64,000 nucleotides of DNA, taken from contig OX419761.1 of NCBI GenBank assembly GCA_948567375.1, positions 24,120,501-24,184,500 on the forward strand, read 5' to 3'. Below, one piece after another: positions 23,201 to 34,265 of this stretch (position 1 is its first letter; the number at the start of each line of letters is the position of its first letter). Under the pieces are notes generated by a model, which was given only the letters and a program-made list of their open reading frames with translations, searched no databases and was not told the DNA's origin. Both the position numbers and the translations under genes were made by a program. The DNA comes from Lunularia cruciata (Eukaryota; Streptophyta; Marchantiopsida; Lunulariales; Lunulariaceae).

Positions 23201-25157
23201 TAGAGTCTGTATGAGAAATCTGCCCTACCGCACCTAAGATATCCGAGCTATGCAAGTCGTACGGTCTACACACAACTGGAGCATCCGAAGAAACATCACC
23301 TAATGTGATTGCTCTCCTATGGATTGCACCAGCCACTGCCCTCTGTAGAGCAATGGATACACGCTGTCTAAAGTAAGCTACAAAGTATGAGAGTGAGAGT
23401 GGTACCCCCTGCCGCCTAACATGATAAGCCCTCGCGCACTCCTTGACAAATGTGTCAAATGCCGTGTCCATCGCTCCATATAACTCCAAGGCTAGAGGAA
23501 CAAAGAGGTGACCTCGCTGCATGCCCCTGTACTTGGAGACCTTGCGACCTGCTGCTGCACTCGCCGCCCATCCAGGGGGATGGGTAATCACTCCCTCCGA
23601 AACTGTATCTCGCGTAGGGTCCGTCACCACGACATCCGCTACTGTCACCTGATCATCTCGGACCAAGTATAAGTCTGCCCTGACACGTGTCGTCTGCAAC
23701 GCATACGAACGCTCCCTCCAAGCCAAGTATCCACTCTCTCGTGCCATAGCAAACACTATGTCTCTAATGGCATCATGGGTAGCTATCCTCTGTCCTCCAA
23801 AAGGACACCGTGTCATGTGGACCGCCGCTGCATCTAGTGTAGAACCACACTCACAAGTGAGTAGTGAAGATGCAGATGGGTGGACCAAACCTAGGCGAAA
23901 CCTCATCGCTGTAGAGAAAGTAGCCGGTGCGAGTCGGAAAGCCCTAATGCATGGTCGAGCTAGGATCCACGAGCCTGCACCCTTGCCGGAGCAAGAGCGT
24001 AGACGTGCTCTAGTAGCCTGAGGAATGGACGAGTCAACTAAGAGAGAATGTAGCGTATGCTCACACCGTCGCTCCATCAAGGAAGACTGTAGACCTCTAG
24101 TCCAATCTGACGATAGTGAAGCAAACGGTGGAAAACCCTCTCGTGCTCGTGAAGATAGACTATCTCTCGTCTGCCGCAATAACACCTGGAGAGAAAAGGA
24201 TCCTCCCTCCACCTCTGTCACATAAGTCTCCAAAACCGGCCTATCAGCAACCACAAAACGAGATGCAAGTAGGGGTGCCGAGAGAGCCCAACTACCCAAA
24301 AACGCTATAGGTGCCATCTCCTCCATAGAAAGCAAGCCAACCCCACCACATGAGATCGGTAGAGCCGTCTGTCTACGTGCCAAATCCCCTGTCACACACT
24401 CAAAAGTCCCTGGTCCAATAATATCACCAAAGACTCCCATAATCCTCCTATCAAATGCTCTCAGACGTGATAGGAAGGACGATGAGGGGGGAACTGTACG
24501 GATGAGGTAGGATGGTCGACGAGCAATACTGGAAGAGAGTATACCAAATGCCACCTGCGGATCTCCTAGTAATGGAAGGTCGTCCACATGGAGAACATCC
24601 TCTGCAAGAGCAGCGTCCAAGAAGCGTGTGACAAAATCCTCCGATCCTACTGGCACTCCAAGAACACGAAGTCCCTCTGTGGATGTGATACACCCCTCTG
24701 GAAGCTCAAGGTGGGGAGGGATACCTAAAGGGGACCATGCCCTACACTTTGACACCTTGACTCTCAAGCCTACTAGATGTAGCTCGGTAGTCAAGTAGTC
24801 AAAGGCCTGCCTAATCTGATCTACAGGGCCTACGATGTGTGTATCATCTGCCAAGGATGGAAATACACAACCTGGCATGGCCAAAGTAGTAGACAGGAGA
24901 GCTCTAAAGTGAGCCATGGCAAATAAGGGCCCCCCCAAAGGATCTCCCTGACGTGTACCAACAGCTGACTCCAAGACGGTGACTCCCTCCTGTGAACCAC
25001 CATGCTGGTAGTAAAGGGAAGCAGGAGAGCCATAAAAAGACCGCACAAAAGGAATGAGACTCGCCAAGGATCCACTAGCCTCCCTAAGCTCTCTAAAGAT
25101 GGATGCACGTGAGACGCTATTAAAAGCGTTCTCAACGTCCACCTGTAGGACGACCCA
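23190..25157 (-). CDS. LINE polyprotein fragment: reverse transcriptase, CCHC knuckle, restriction-like endonuclease
   Basis: An open frame of about 655 codons runs to TAG at 23190-23192; it has no ATG of its own because the 5' part is missing. Numbering from the valine of VDVENAFN as 1: motif A is D2-V-E-N-A-F; motif B is GTRQGDPLGGP (about 62-72); motif C is A-D-D-T (98-101), with the catalytic pair D99-D100; motif D is around VKVSKCRAW (128-136); motif E is around LGVPVG (161-166). A zinc knuckle follows as C430-x-C432...H442-x3-C446. The restriction-like endonuclease then shows R486/D490 (RVRADL), D503 and T507-D508-P509 (VADVVVTDP) and the lysine region K534/K537-Y538. All catalytic positions look intact; only the N-terminal DNA-binding region and first RT motifs are lost. 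The motif assignment comes from family knowledge, not from a search. The protein would nick target DNA and copy its RNA at the nick. Confidence 0.85.
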   Translation of the reverse strand, partial: WVVLQVDVENAFNSVSRASIFRELREASGSLASLIPFVRSFYGSPASLYYQHGGSQEGVTVLESAVGTRQGDPLGGPLFAMAHFRALLSTTLAMPGCVFPSLADDTHIVGPVDQIRQAFDYLTTELHLVGLRVKVSKCRAWSPLGIPPHLELPEGCITSTEGLRVLGVPVGSEDFVTRFLDAALAEDVLHVDDLPLLGDPQVAFGILSSSIARRPSYLIRTVPPSSSFLSRLRAFDRRIMGVFGDIIGPGTFECVTGDLARRQTALPISCGGVGLLSMEEMAPIAFLGSWALSAPLLASRFVVADRPVLETYVTEVEGGSFSLQVLLRQTRDSLSSRAREGFPPFASLSSDWTRGLQSSLMERRCEHTLHSLLVDSSIPQATRARLRSCSGKGAGSWILARPCIRAFRLAPATFSTAMRFRLGLVHPSASSLLTCECGSTLDAAAVHMTRCPFGGQRIATHDAIRDIVFAMARESGYLAWRERSYALQTTRVRADLYLVRDDQVTVADVVVTDPTRDTVSEGVITHPPGWAASAAAGRKVSKYRGMQRGHLFVPLALELYGAMDTAFDTFVKECARAYHVRRQGVPLSLSYFVAYFRQRVSIALQRAVAGAIHRRAITLGDVSSDAPVVCRPYDLHSSDILGAVGQISHTDSIGA

Positions 25158-25169
25158 CTGTTTGTTCAG
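25158..25169. repeat. Target-site duplication, 5' (truncated) side of the young LINE
   Basis: CTGTTTGTTCAG is the partner of 23093-23104. On the minus strand the element begins immediately after it with a TGG codon. The in-frame residues that appear upstream of that codon are therefore flanking DNA, and they hit a TGA at 25182-25184. Confidence 0.75.
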
Positions 25170-27008
25170 GCGTGTAGAAGATCAATGTATGTAGATATGC
25201 ACTCAAATGCAAATGATCACCAGATGTCCGAGACACGATCATCATTACCGAGTCCGTGATGAAATGAGAGGTTCCAACAAACTCATGGTGGGTTGAGAGG
25301 AGTAGAGTACAGTAGACGAACCCTGACCCGTGATATGATAGAGTACACAGCAGGAACAGCAGCGGGAGAAGGGAACAATATTATTCTTCTCCATTCTTAA
25401 ATAGGACAAGAGTAACAAGCTTTTTGCCAGGTTATTTAATCAAGGCTAATTAAGAGGAGGATCAGTTGACCGGAAACCGAGCCTGTTTCCAGGAGATCAT
25501 TAGTTAGGGAGGTTGACATTCTGATCCTTCTCTCATTGTGTAGGATCGAAATGTAGGACGGTAGTCGTGTTGAAGAAGCTAAGCTGCTAAGAAGATGAAG
25601 GAGGAAGGAAGGAACCGACCCACCTACATAGCGGGCGTATGGAGTAGTCCAACAAAGAGGAGAAAGCAGGAGATGAGATGAGATAGTTCACTATCTTCCG
25701 TGTACGAGCTGGGGCTGCCCCAGACGTAGATGTGAGAGACTGACTGGTCCTGCATGAAAGACTTTTGGCATCCAGTAAGAGAGTGGGCCGGCCGAGCTAT
25801 GGCTCGCGGAATGCTCTTTCATGAGATCTCCACGTAAGGGGAACAGTCTGGAGAGAGAGAGAAACCAAAGGGATGAGAGAGAAAGAGAGAAGGAAGAAGA
25901 AAATGCAACATCCAGTAATGCACCGGCCAGCTTAGCCAGATGGGGCCTAAAGGGAACGTGCACGTATGAAACGAGCCTAAAGAACCGCCATAGGCAGCAG
26001 CAGTCGGATGGAGAAGGAGTCTTTCCCAATTCATTCAAGGTCCTCTCTCCCTTTCCTTCCCATCAGTACTGCACTACTGTAGTTCCTACCCTGGAAGCAC
26101 TACTAGAAGTAGTGATACAATAGTAATACAGTAACTGCAGGAAAATACAAGCAAGCTCGCGGTTACTCTCCATTGTTCCTCCCATGCTGATTTCAGTAGC
26201 AGTCAGTGTAATACTACTGGTCTCTATCTTTAGTGGGAGAATTGTCCGCGGCTGTGAAAAGCACGAAGATGTAGAGGAATCCATCCGAGCAGTTCAGGAG
26301 TGTCGTCATACTATATTAGAACTTCTAAGTGTGCATGTAGGACCATTCCAGAGACAGAGCTAGAAACACAGAGAGTGAAATCTCTCGTTCCGACTTTGCG
26401 TGTGAATCAGTCTGCCGGTATTTGCCTCTCCTTGCTTTTATTCACCGGGGCAGGTGCGGTCATTGACGTTCCGGCGGCAGAGGGTTTGGCTGAAAATAGA
26501 TGCTGATCAGAATGTGACCTCGAAGACTAGTCAAGCAGAGTGAGAAAGTAGTTAGAATAGAGGAATATCTCAATCCAAGTATCTTATCTTACATGTATTA
26601 GTTAGCCACTGTGTTACACAAGTGTGCCTGCTGCTTTGTCACAAACTTCAACCGCCAGTCCAGTCTCCCTACACAGGTTTTCACGTTTTCCCATCCATAC
26701 GTCGTTTACAACCACGTTTCTTGTGGGAAAGTTCTCTGCTGCAAGTCATTGCGTTTGACCTGTTTCCCCTGACTAAAGCAAGAAATTCTCCAAGAATATA
26801 ACTTCTGTTCTGTTCTATGCCCTAGGAAGGATAGGACAAGAACAGTACATGATAGATTATTTATCTATCTCTGGTCCATGGCTCCTTCAACAGAATCCAT
26901 CCTTTAGTTCACGAGGATGATGCAAAGAACGAAACCAATCGAATTTGTTGATGCTTCCAAGTGTGCCCGACCTTTAAACGAGAAATGGTTGATGTTACAA
27001 TGCTGTAT
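25170..27008. other. No gene recognised; GA-rich patch
   Basis: This is the right flank of the LINE. A purine-rich patch (about 25845-25915, GAGAGAGAGAAA and GAAGAAGA) creates overlapping ORFs on both strands by composition. No domain is seen. Confidence 0.5.
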
Positions 27009-27079
27009 CATTTGGATTACAGAGAAAAAAGGCGACCGCGTAGGAAAAATGAAGGATGGGAAGACCCCATTTGGATTAC
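27009..27079 (-). mobile_element. Ultra-short LINE 3'-end insertion (47 bp) with 12-bp target duplication
   Basis: The 47 bp at 27021-27067 are the LINE 3' end: AAAAAAGGCGACCGCG through GGGAAGACCCC on the plus strand, identical to 23105-23149 apart from the tail. The fragment is flanked by perfect direct repeats of CATTTGGATTAC (27009-27020 and 27068-27079). The element's own sequence continues with CAT at the truncation point, so the 5' junction has a 3-nt overlap, typical of microhomology-assisted ending of reverse transcription. The extra AGAG next to the A6 run marks slippage at the non-poly(A) tail. Confidence 0.9.
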
Positions 27080-28388
27080 TGGGAGGTGCCAATCTAATGC
27101 GCCTAGAAGTTAGAAATGAGGGGGCCCTGAGAAGCAGACGATAGGCGGCGTCGTGCCAATAGGCTTCATCCCATATAATTGCTTGCGCTCACCATATTTG
27201 ACTCCTTATCTGCGGAGAAGCTTATGCGTGTGTTGAGCGTTTGCTTCTCCCAAGGAGTAGAACAAAAAGAGTCAACTACACGAACAGTAGGTAAATACAT
27301 TCCTCCATAGATTAGACGTTTTCCTTGCTTGGTCAAGGTTATTATTCCAACTGATTGCTACAAAAAGTGGCCCAATTGATTGCAACAGGAAAATCCGTAT
27401 GATGTCCGTCTCTTTCTCCGAGCTGAAACAGCACACTACACTATGGCTGCTTCTCCTCTATAGCATGACTGTTCACTTCATTCACTCCACCGTGATTCAG
27501 GCGGTTGTTTTACAAACAGTTATATCCACCAGATAGTGATAACCCACTTTGTGAACCCGCAAGAAATTATCCCGGAGGAGATAAAGTTGAGTGGTCCTCG
27601 TCTTCCCTTAATAGAGAATGAATGAATGACTGACTCAGTTACTGAGCTTTCGTGGTGCGATGGATGTGGGTGCTACGTTGGCTTGCATCATAAAATGCTG
27701 GGGGAGATGAAAAACTTTAGTACGGTGAAGTTGAAGAAGGATCCCCCAGAGTGAGAAAGAGGTGAAGTGATCAGGAGGCGTGCACACACATTCTCCCTTC
27801 GCCGTATTTTCTTCGCCGAAGAGACCTTTATGTGTTTAATTTATCCATTCTGTCACTCACTCGCTGATCTGCCCACAAGGTTAAGGTTGGCTGTCCACGA
27901 GCGAGAAGGGACTTCGTAAAGATAAGGGGTTTTGTAGAGCCGCAGAACTTCCAGGCCGTTTCCTTCTCTCCTCCCCATCCATAAGCAGCACTCAGAAACG
28001 TCACTCAACGAAATTCCACATGAAAAAGGTAGAATATATGTAAAGTAAGTGAACGGAATGTGATGGATGGTTCTTTGTGCCGTCAAAACAGCATGTGTGC
28101 ATGCAAATTTCTCTGTCAAGTTAGGTCTAGTGGGTTGGGTGGACAGAGGGGAGAAACAAGAAGAGAGGACCAGAAGAGGACAGTAGATTTCATCCATGAA
28201 GTCTTAGTAGTAGGGAGTGTTGAGTGCCGTAAAGAGCGACGACTTCGATGAGACCACCGAACGAACCAACGAAGGAATGAAGGAAGGAAGATGAGCTCCT
28301 CTTCGTCCTGTGTACTTCACTTATTAGAGCCTTTCAAATGGATGCCAGTCAGATTATTTCTCCTCCATTCTTCACTCACTCCTTTCCT
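27080..28388. other. No gene recognised
   Basis: The longest frame is 27853-28197 minus (about 114 codons). It shows no domain and an overlapping frame on the other strand. Composition is mixed. Nothing else is supported. Confidence 0.5.
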
Positions 28389-28478
28389 CCATTGAAAGGG
28401 GAAATGGCGACTGCGTCGGATAACAAGAAGATGGGAAGACCCCATCAAGCCGTTGAAATGGGGCTAAGCCATTGAAAG
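28389..28478 (-). mobile_element. Short LINE 3'-end insertion (70 bp) with 10-bp target duplication
   Basis: 28399-28468 holds GGCGACTGCGTCGG, ACAAGAAGATGGGAAGACC, CCATCAAGCCGTT and ATGGGGCTAAG, a variant of the LINE 3' end. It is flanked by perfect CCATTGAAAG repeats (28389-28398 and 28469-28478), with the CC shared by element and target at the 5' junction. Its middle differs from the young LINE (an ACAAGAAG insertion, other changes), so it belongs to a second subfamily, shared with the 48755-48825 fragment. It runs straight into a (GA)n microsatellite. Confidence 0.85.
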
Positions 28479-28500
28479 AGAGAGAGAGAGAGAGAGAGAG
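28477..28500 (+). repeat. (GA)n microsatellite
   Basis: A pure AG dinucleotide run of about 24 bp starts inside the right target duplication of the short LINE fragment. Confidence 0.95.
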
Positions 28501-28933
28501 AAACGGCTTCTTCCTTCTTCCTGCCGTAGATCTCTCCTCATTCCCAAGCATGAGAGAAGAAAGAAGAGAGAGTGTAACACCACTGGCAATGGGGAAAGAC
28601 CTTTATTTCTCACGTTTAATTGTCTTTCACGACTTACGGTCCTAATCAGCCTTCCGATCTCTCCTCTCTCTTTATTCTCCCACTAATCCAAGCTTTAGTT
28701 TCTTAATCATTTGCAATTCCGGCTTTTCTCTCTCTTCTCTCTCTTGCTTGATGGGTACTCATATTTAAATCAAAAGTAATCCAAAACGTTATTCTCTCTC
28801 TTCCACTCGTGGTTTTCTTACCCATATTTTAAATTATTAACAAGTGACCCTGAACATTCTTCTCTTTCCTCCCCTCCTAACAAGGTCGTTTCCACTCCTC
28901 CGAAAGACAAATTAGAGAGTAATCCAAAACAGT

Positions 28934-28958
28934 CCTCTCTCTCTCTCTCTCTCTCTCT
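28934..28958 (+). repeat. (CT)n microsatellite
   Basis: A pure CT run of about 25 bp in a pyrimidine-rich stretch (28600-29000). CT-rich tracts like this are common in plant 5' leaders, but no gene follows that I can support. Confidence 0.95.
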
Positions 28959-29154
28959 TCCCCTCCTTGTAAGGACGTTTCGATAGCCGGAAGGACACAT
29001 CCACCATCCACTCTCTCTACTCTTAATCACGACTCGAATTAGTGTAAATGTAACCCCACACAACTCTAACTACGTGGTACGGTTTTTCCACAGTTTTGAA
29101 CTGATTCTTCACTCTCTTATTACCAGAAAAGTATTCTTTACTGTGATGGTTTGT

Positions 29155-29177
29155 GGGGGGAGGGGCAGGGGGAGGGG
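29155..29177 (+). other. Four-tract G-quadruplex motif
   Basis: G6-A-G4-CA-G5-A-G4: four runs of at least four guanines with loops of 1, 2 and 1 nt. Loops this short favour a very stable parallel quadruplex. It lies at the end of a pyrimidine-rich stretch and before a GC-richer 400-bp patch. Confidence 0.85.
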
Positions 29178-32100
29178 ACTAACAAACCATTTCTCTTAAC
29201 ACGAATCTCCCTTGAGGCTAATCAACCATTTAACTTAATGGTAAACCACTCGCGAACTCCTCTCTCTCCTCTTAACCACGACAGAACTTGGACGGCGTGG
29301 GTGGACGAGAGCTACAACAGAACCGTCTCTTCTATTAACTGATCGTAACTGATTTAGCGGTTCCGCTCCGTTAGGGGACGGAGTTAGAGGCTTCCTCGCT
29401 TCAAGAGCTACAGTACAGTGCAGACAACTGTTCATTTCTTTTGGAAGGAGGGAGACGTTTCCGCTACTTCTAACGAACATCTCTTTTGCTAGGCCTCGGG
29501 GTAGCCTCAACTGTTCTAGCGGTGAATCTGGCTCTTGCTTTAACTGTTCACTTGAGGTGAGTAGCTGTTCATAAACTTCTTTGTTCTAATTCTTGTTACA
29601 TTCGGTTATGTTGTTTTAACTGTAAGCTAGAATTGAGTGGAACTCTTCCAGCAGCCACTTTGGCCAGCCGCCGAATCTTTCAGCTAGTTTTAGCTACAGT
29701 AGTATCCTTCTCCACCTAAGAGTTCTATTATTGCGATCCAAAGGGTGCGTGTGTCGGGAACAGCAGTCAAAAGAGAATATTTTCCATCCTTCATCTACTG
29801 TATATCTTATAACCCGCTATTGTAAATAAACAATGCAAAATGAATTTTTATTTTTATTTGTCTATCTATCTTTATGACCATCTTTTTAGCAAAATAAAAA
29901 TTATTTACACTTTTTATTTACATACCTGTTAGAAAATGGAAAGCAACAAGAGAACCCAACTCCGTAGTAATCAAACGTAATCTGACGCCTTTGCTATCAA
30001 ATATAAATTGAAAACCTTTTCTTATATTCATAAGTCAACAACTTTGATTTGTTACAGTAATTTTTCTGTAGATTCTCCAAAAGACAAGCAAGTAGAGAAG
30101 AAAACATGTCCAAGCAGACAATCCATCAGCTGACAGAAGAATTCCAGATTATGGGGTAAAAAAAGGTCTTGAGTGTAAGAAGGTCTTCGATTCATGAATC
30201 GATTAGGACAGAAGAGTTCCAGAGATTGATGTGTAAAGAAGTCTAAGATTGTTTAAGAGTCAATTAGAATCATGTTCTCAGTCTGCAATCCTTAATTAGA
30301 ACATGTTTCCACATAAGTGGCAAACTCCTAATACTGTAAAGTGATGTTTCTGTGCCTCTGCTCTACTGCCTGTTATGTTCCTGTATGTTTGGCTTCGAAA
30401 CTGCCACCTGCACGTGACCCTTTGACCGACGGACCCCCTCTCTCCGTGCTGGGCAGTCTGGGCTGCACAGGTATTCTCGGACTATGTCACAAGATGTCGC
30501 AACCGACTGCCAAAGGGTAAAGTAGGTTCCCTGCCCGAGCTTTAAACAAATCTCATGTTACGGGAAGTAGCCGTTAATGCCTACGTTAGATCATGGATCA
30601 TCATGTTAGGTTCTCGGATAGATTAATTATTTAATGTTAACTGGCGTCCATCCGGGAGAAACACATGACGAATCCTAATATCCAAGACGATTGTTCCAAG
30701 AAACCTTCTGAGGTTTTTTTTTTTTTCTTGCAAAACTCTTAAAATTAACTTTCCGATAAGTTATACATATTCACCAATATATGCGAAACTCCATGTTTCC
30801 TCTCTAATAAGAAATGGAAACTATTTTAAAAACCTTTTCATTATCTTTGTGAAAATCAAGACTAATCTATATTTTGATTGTTACAATTTTTATCATAGAT
30901 TCCATTCCATTCCATTCCGAGTTAGGAGAGTTTTGGCCATATCTCACAGCATGATTACTTTAGAAAATATTCATGCTCACTGTATATACATAATAGAATG
31001 AGACGATTTGATAAGGAGCTCGGTCTAAATAAATTACTAAAATATCCTTAAAAGAATATGGAGGAGTTGCAGCTAACCTGTAAAAAGTTTTTGTCTCAAA
31101 TAGTTCATTCCAAAATTTTGTTTATACTCCTTACACAATGTTGAAACTTAAATAGTTGTTTTATTTTTATATAAGGGAAAATATTTTATTTTTATTAGGT
31201 TTGTTCAAATAAGTGTGATTGTAAAGTGAAGTGGCTCATCATTGACTCGTTGAATCAACAGAGATGTACAGTCACATCCACAATTAACAGCATAAGTCAA
31301 CATTTACCGCCTGTTTATACACCGTTGGTAGACAGACGAGTATCGAATCCCGCATTTTAGTATAGATCTTCCTTTGAAGTTTATATCAAATTGATATACG
31401 GTGGTTATACATCAAGTTTGATATAGACTTAATCTTAATCTTAAATTTTAAGAGTTAGTGACTTCAATATACTTCATTATTGAAGTCAAACTGGAAATGA
31501 TTTGTTCCATCCTCCCTAGAAAAGAAAAATATCTTCTTTGCTAAGCTTGTTCTTGGACTTTCTCCTTAGTCCCTCTCGAACAAAATGAAGAGGTATAGTT
31601 CTCTATATTAACTGCTTCGAACTTTACTTCAAATTTCCTTATTACGTTTCCCTCATATTACCTCACAGTCAGCTACTTTGATGATAATTTGGTAGCCATA
31701 GGCCTTGGATTGATCATTATTTTGACACAGTCCAAAAGATAAGTAATCGCCCACTACTACTCCAACTGAGGTTATCAAATCAAGTGGGTCCAATTCCCAC
31801 CCCACCTCGACAAATGCAATACACCATGTAAACAAATCCTATTTTAGGACTTTCAATCATGAGAGTAGAATAGTCTAACGAAACGAAATCCCAGAAGAAA
31901 AAGGCACCAACATTCGCGCTCAATAAAATTTCTCAGAAGTTAGACTTATGGCTTTTACGGAAAGAACATGGAATTGATATTATTATGTGTTTATTTATTT
32001 AAAGAAAAGGGTAACATACAATACATAAAAAGGCTGTTTGGAATATCACGAGAATCCAGTTTCGAGAGAAGGGCCGGGCCGGGTTCTCTCTCTTCAATCT

Positions 32101-34265
32101 GTATTGGGAACGGGTTAGAAGCTCCACTAGCAGTATTAATCCCCTATTCACGCGCATACGGGTCAAAATGTACTTTCCAAAAATAGGGTAATCAAACAAT
32201 CGGAGTCTCGGGATCCTAAACCGGATGACTGGAAACCTCCTGACAGGTGTGAGTTGGCTCTTCGTAATCTGTGTTGCCATGGTTACCGGGTTGCTGTTCT
32301 ATGACATAGAGCTGCTCCTCCAACTACTCTTATTCAGAATCCTCTTCTCTCATGGGATTTATTTTTGGAAAAGGTTGAGATATACAGTTGATAGGACTCG
32401 TACATAGTGTTCATCATAATTCTGGTAACATTCTGAGAACATTCGAGTAAGATTGAAAAATACTGCAAAAACAGTTTTACATTATCCAGGTTTAAAATTG
32501 ATATCCATGAGATTGTTGGTCGTCACTTTGCTATTCCCTTAGAACTATATGAACAGCCAAAATAAATCACAATGTCCTTATTGTTTCCTTCTTTCCCACT
32601 GTAATTGATTTTTAGTTATTCTCCTCGTCCGGGGAGCTCCGTCTTGCAAAGGATGTAAGATGTTTTGATCCATGAAGCCTGTGCTACTAAGGTTCATGGA
32701 AGCAAAAAGTACGATACTCACTGATATGCATTACTCCGTCTCTTCTCATATGTCATCACAAAACTCTTCACAATGAAACCGGTAATCTCCTTTGGAGAAA
32801 GCATAGGATATATATACAGTGTATATACAAGACAGGAAAGTAGAGGAGATCGGTTTAGAAGGGAGTGAGGGAGATCTCTTGAAACTCAGAATTTGATTCG
32901 TGTGCAACTTCAGAGAAAGTGCAAGAGCTTTATAGAACTTAATGGGTGTGACTTTTGAGGCAACCCCTTTCTCTACTTATTCAGAATCTTTCTTTTTGAG
33001 AGGCCATAACCTCACCTGCAATATATAAATACCTCATTTGGTCCTCCCTTGTTTACTCACCCTCTTGAAGCTTAATAGCTCCTGGAAATGACATGGTTCC
33101 TTCCACCTTCTTCCATATTAAGTAGCCCAGTTTTGCGCAAACGACTCAATTCTCTTCCCATCCATTGTTCATGTATTGAGTTCCACTAAGTGAAAAATAT
33201 TGGAAGTACTCAATCCCTTCCCGTTCGTTCTCCACTTATTGAGTTCCAATAGTTGAAAAAGAATTAACTTAAAGGAAAGAAGATAGATTCTAATAATAAT
33301 GTACTTTGTCCTTCCAGTTTTCTGTATTGTCAACTGTCATCTCAGATCACCAGTATTATACAGGTTGTAGGAATATTGAATAAAACGAGAGCAATAAAAT
33401 ACTAAAAACTCTCTACGCCAGTATCTGTTAGTGATACGTTGAATAAAGTTTGGTTCGGACTACAAGCGGAATGATACCTATCTTGTATGCTTTTGTTAGT
33501 TGAATTCACTTTGTCAAATGCTGAATGCATTTGACGAGAAACTGAACTGCAAATGATTATGATGTTTCCACCTTTTTCCCATTTGAAGACCACTAATTGT
33601 AGGGCTGATTCTTATGCAATGACACCTATACTTTATACAGTTTCTCAATCTTGTGTAGTCACACCATGAGTATGACATACCCCACCAATATAATCAGTCA
33701 CCTTTCTCTTATATATCACTTTAGTATATATGTCGCCACCACGAATGTTCCTCATGAATCTATAATCATGTTTTGACTAAAATCTATCATAGCAATCACC
33801 CTAACAATGATACTCTATACAGAAACTAGAAGGTATCTACTATCAAATCATTTGTATAGAGTATCATCTTCAGGAAGAGTCCTCACCCGTTCATCCATTC
33901 CTTCTCCACGTCGTAACTTTTCCTGATTTTCATACAGTCCAACTGAGACTGCTATGTTTTTACTATTGAACATACTGAGATTTGATAACAGGTCCTACGG
34001 TTTACACTACTTTTGTCAAGTGGATAAATTAACACCCTGTAAAAAAAGGTGCTAATATAATGTTACAACAAGGTTGATAAACCAAGCAAACTAATGAATA
34101 TGAAGTTTTTCCAGATAACTGTATCGAGTGACTTCATCATTTTAAGTCAGTCACATCATGAACACCAATCAAATCTATTCATGTCATAGAATATCCAGAC
34201 TTGGAATAGCAACATCCCTCTTCTTCCTATCCTCCAGAAAAACTTGAGGCAGTTATTGTGAACCA
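29178..34265. other. No gene recognised
   Basis: 29230-29520 is GC-richer and ends with a donor-like GAG-GTGAGT near 29556, so it could be part of an unspliced first exon or leader. I cannot build a protein from it. From about 29800 the DNA is AT-rich with simple patches (T13 near 30714, (CATTC)n near 30900). 32040-32220 is oddly GC-rich against its surroundings but unassigned. Confidence 0.45.

Larger units (their letters stand above)
23105..25157 (-). mobile_element. Young 5'-truncated LINE with restriction-like endonuclease
   Basis: This is a non-LTR retrotransposon, inserted by target-primed reverse transcription. It has a long open minus-strand frame (see the CDS), a short 3' UTR of about 85 nt and a 12-bp target duplication. 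The 5' end breaks inside the reverse-transcriptase domain just before motif A, the usual result of incomplete reverse transcription. The sense 3' end is ...GGTCGCCTTTTTT, with no poly(A); this fits LINEs of the R2/CRE/NeSL/Utopia type, which carry a C-terminal restriction-like endonuclease, and not plant L1. The uninterrupted frame and near-perfect target duplication indicate recent insertion. Relatives in the window are decayed copies at 11600-12910 and 44220-45800 and short 3' ends at 27021, 28399 and about 48755. The exact clade needs phylogeny. Confidence 0.85.

Noticed and set aside
23758-24310. Plus-strand ORFs opposite the LINE frame
   Set aside because: Shadows of the minus-strand LINE coding sequence.
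32225-32407. 60-codon hydrophobic ORF with an ATG, near a GC-rich patch suspected to be organelle-derived
   Set aside because: No organelle gene could be recognised, and short hydrophobic ORFs are common in such DNA.
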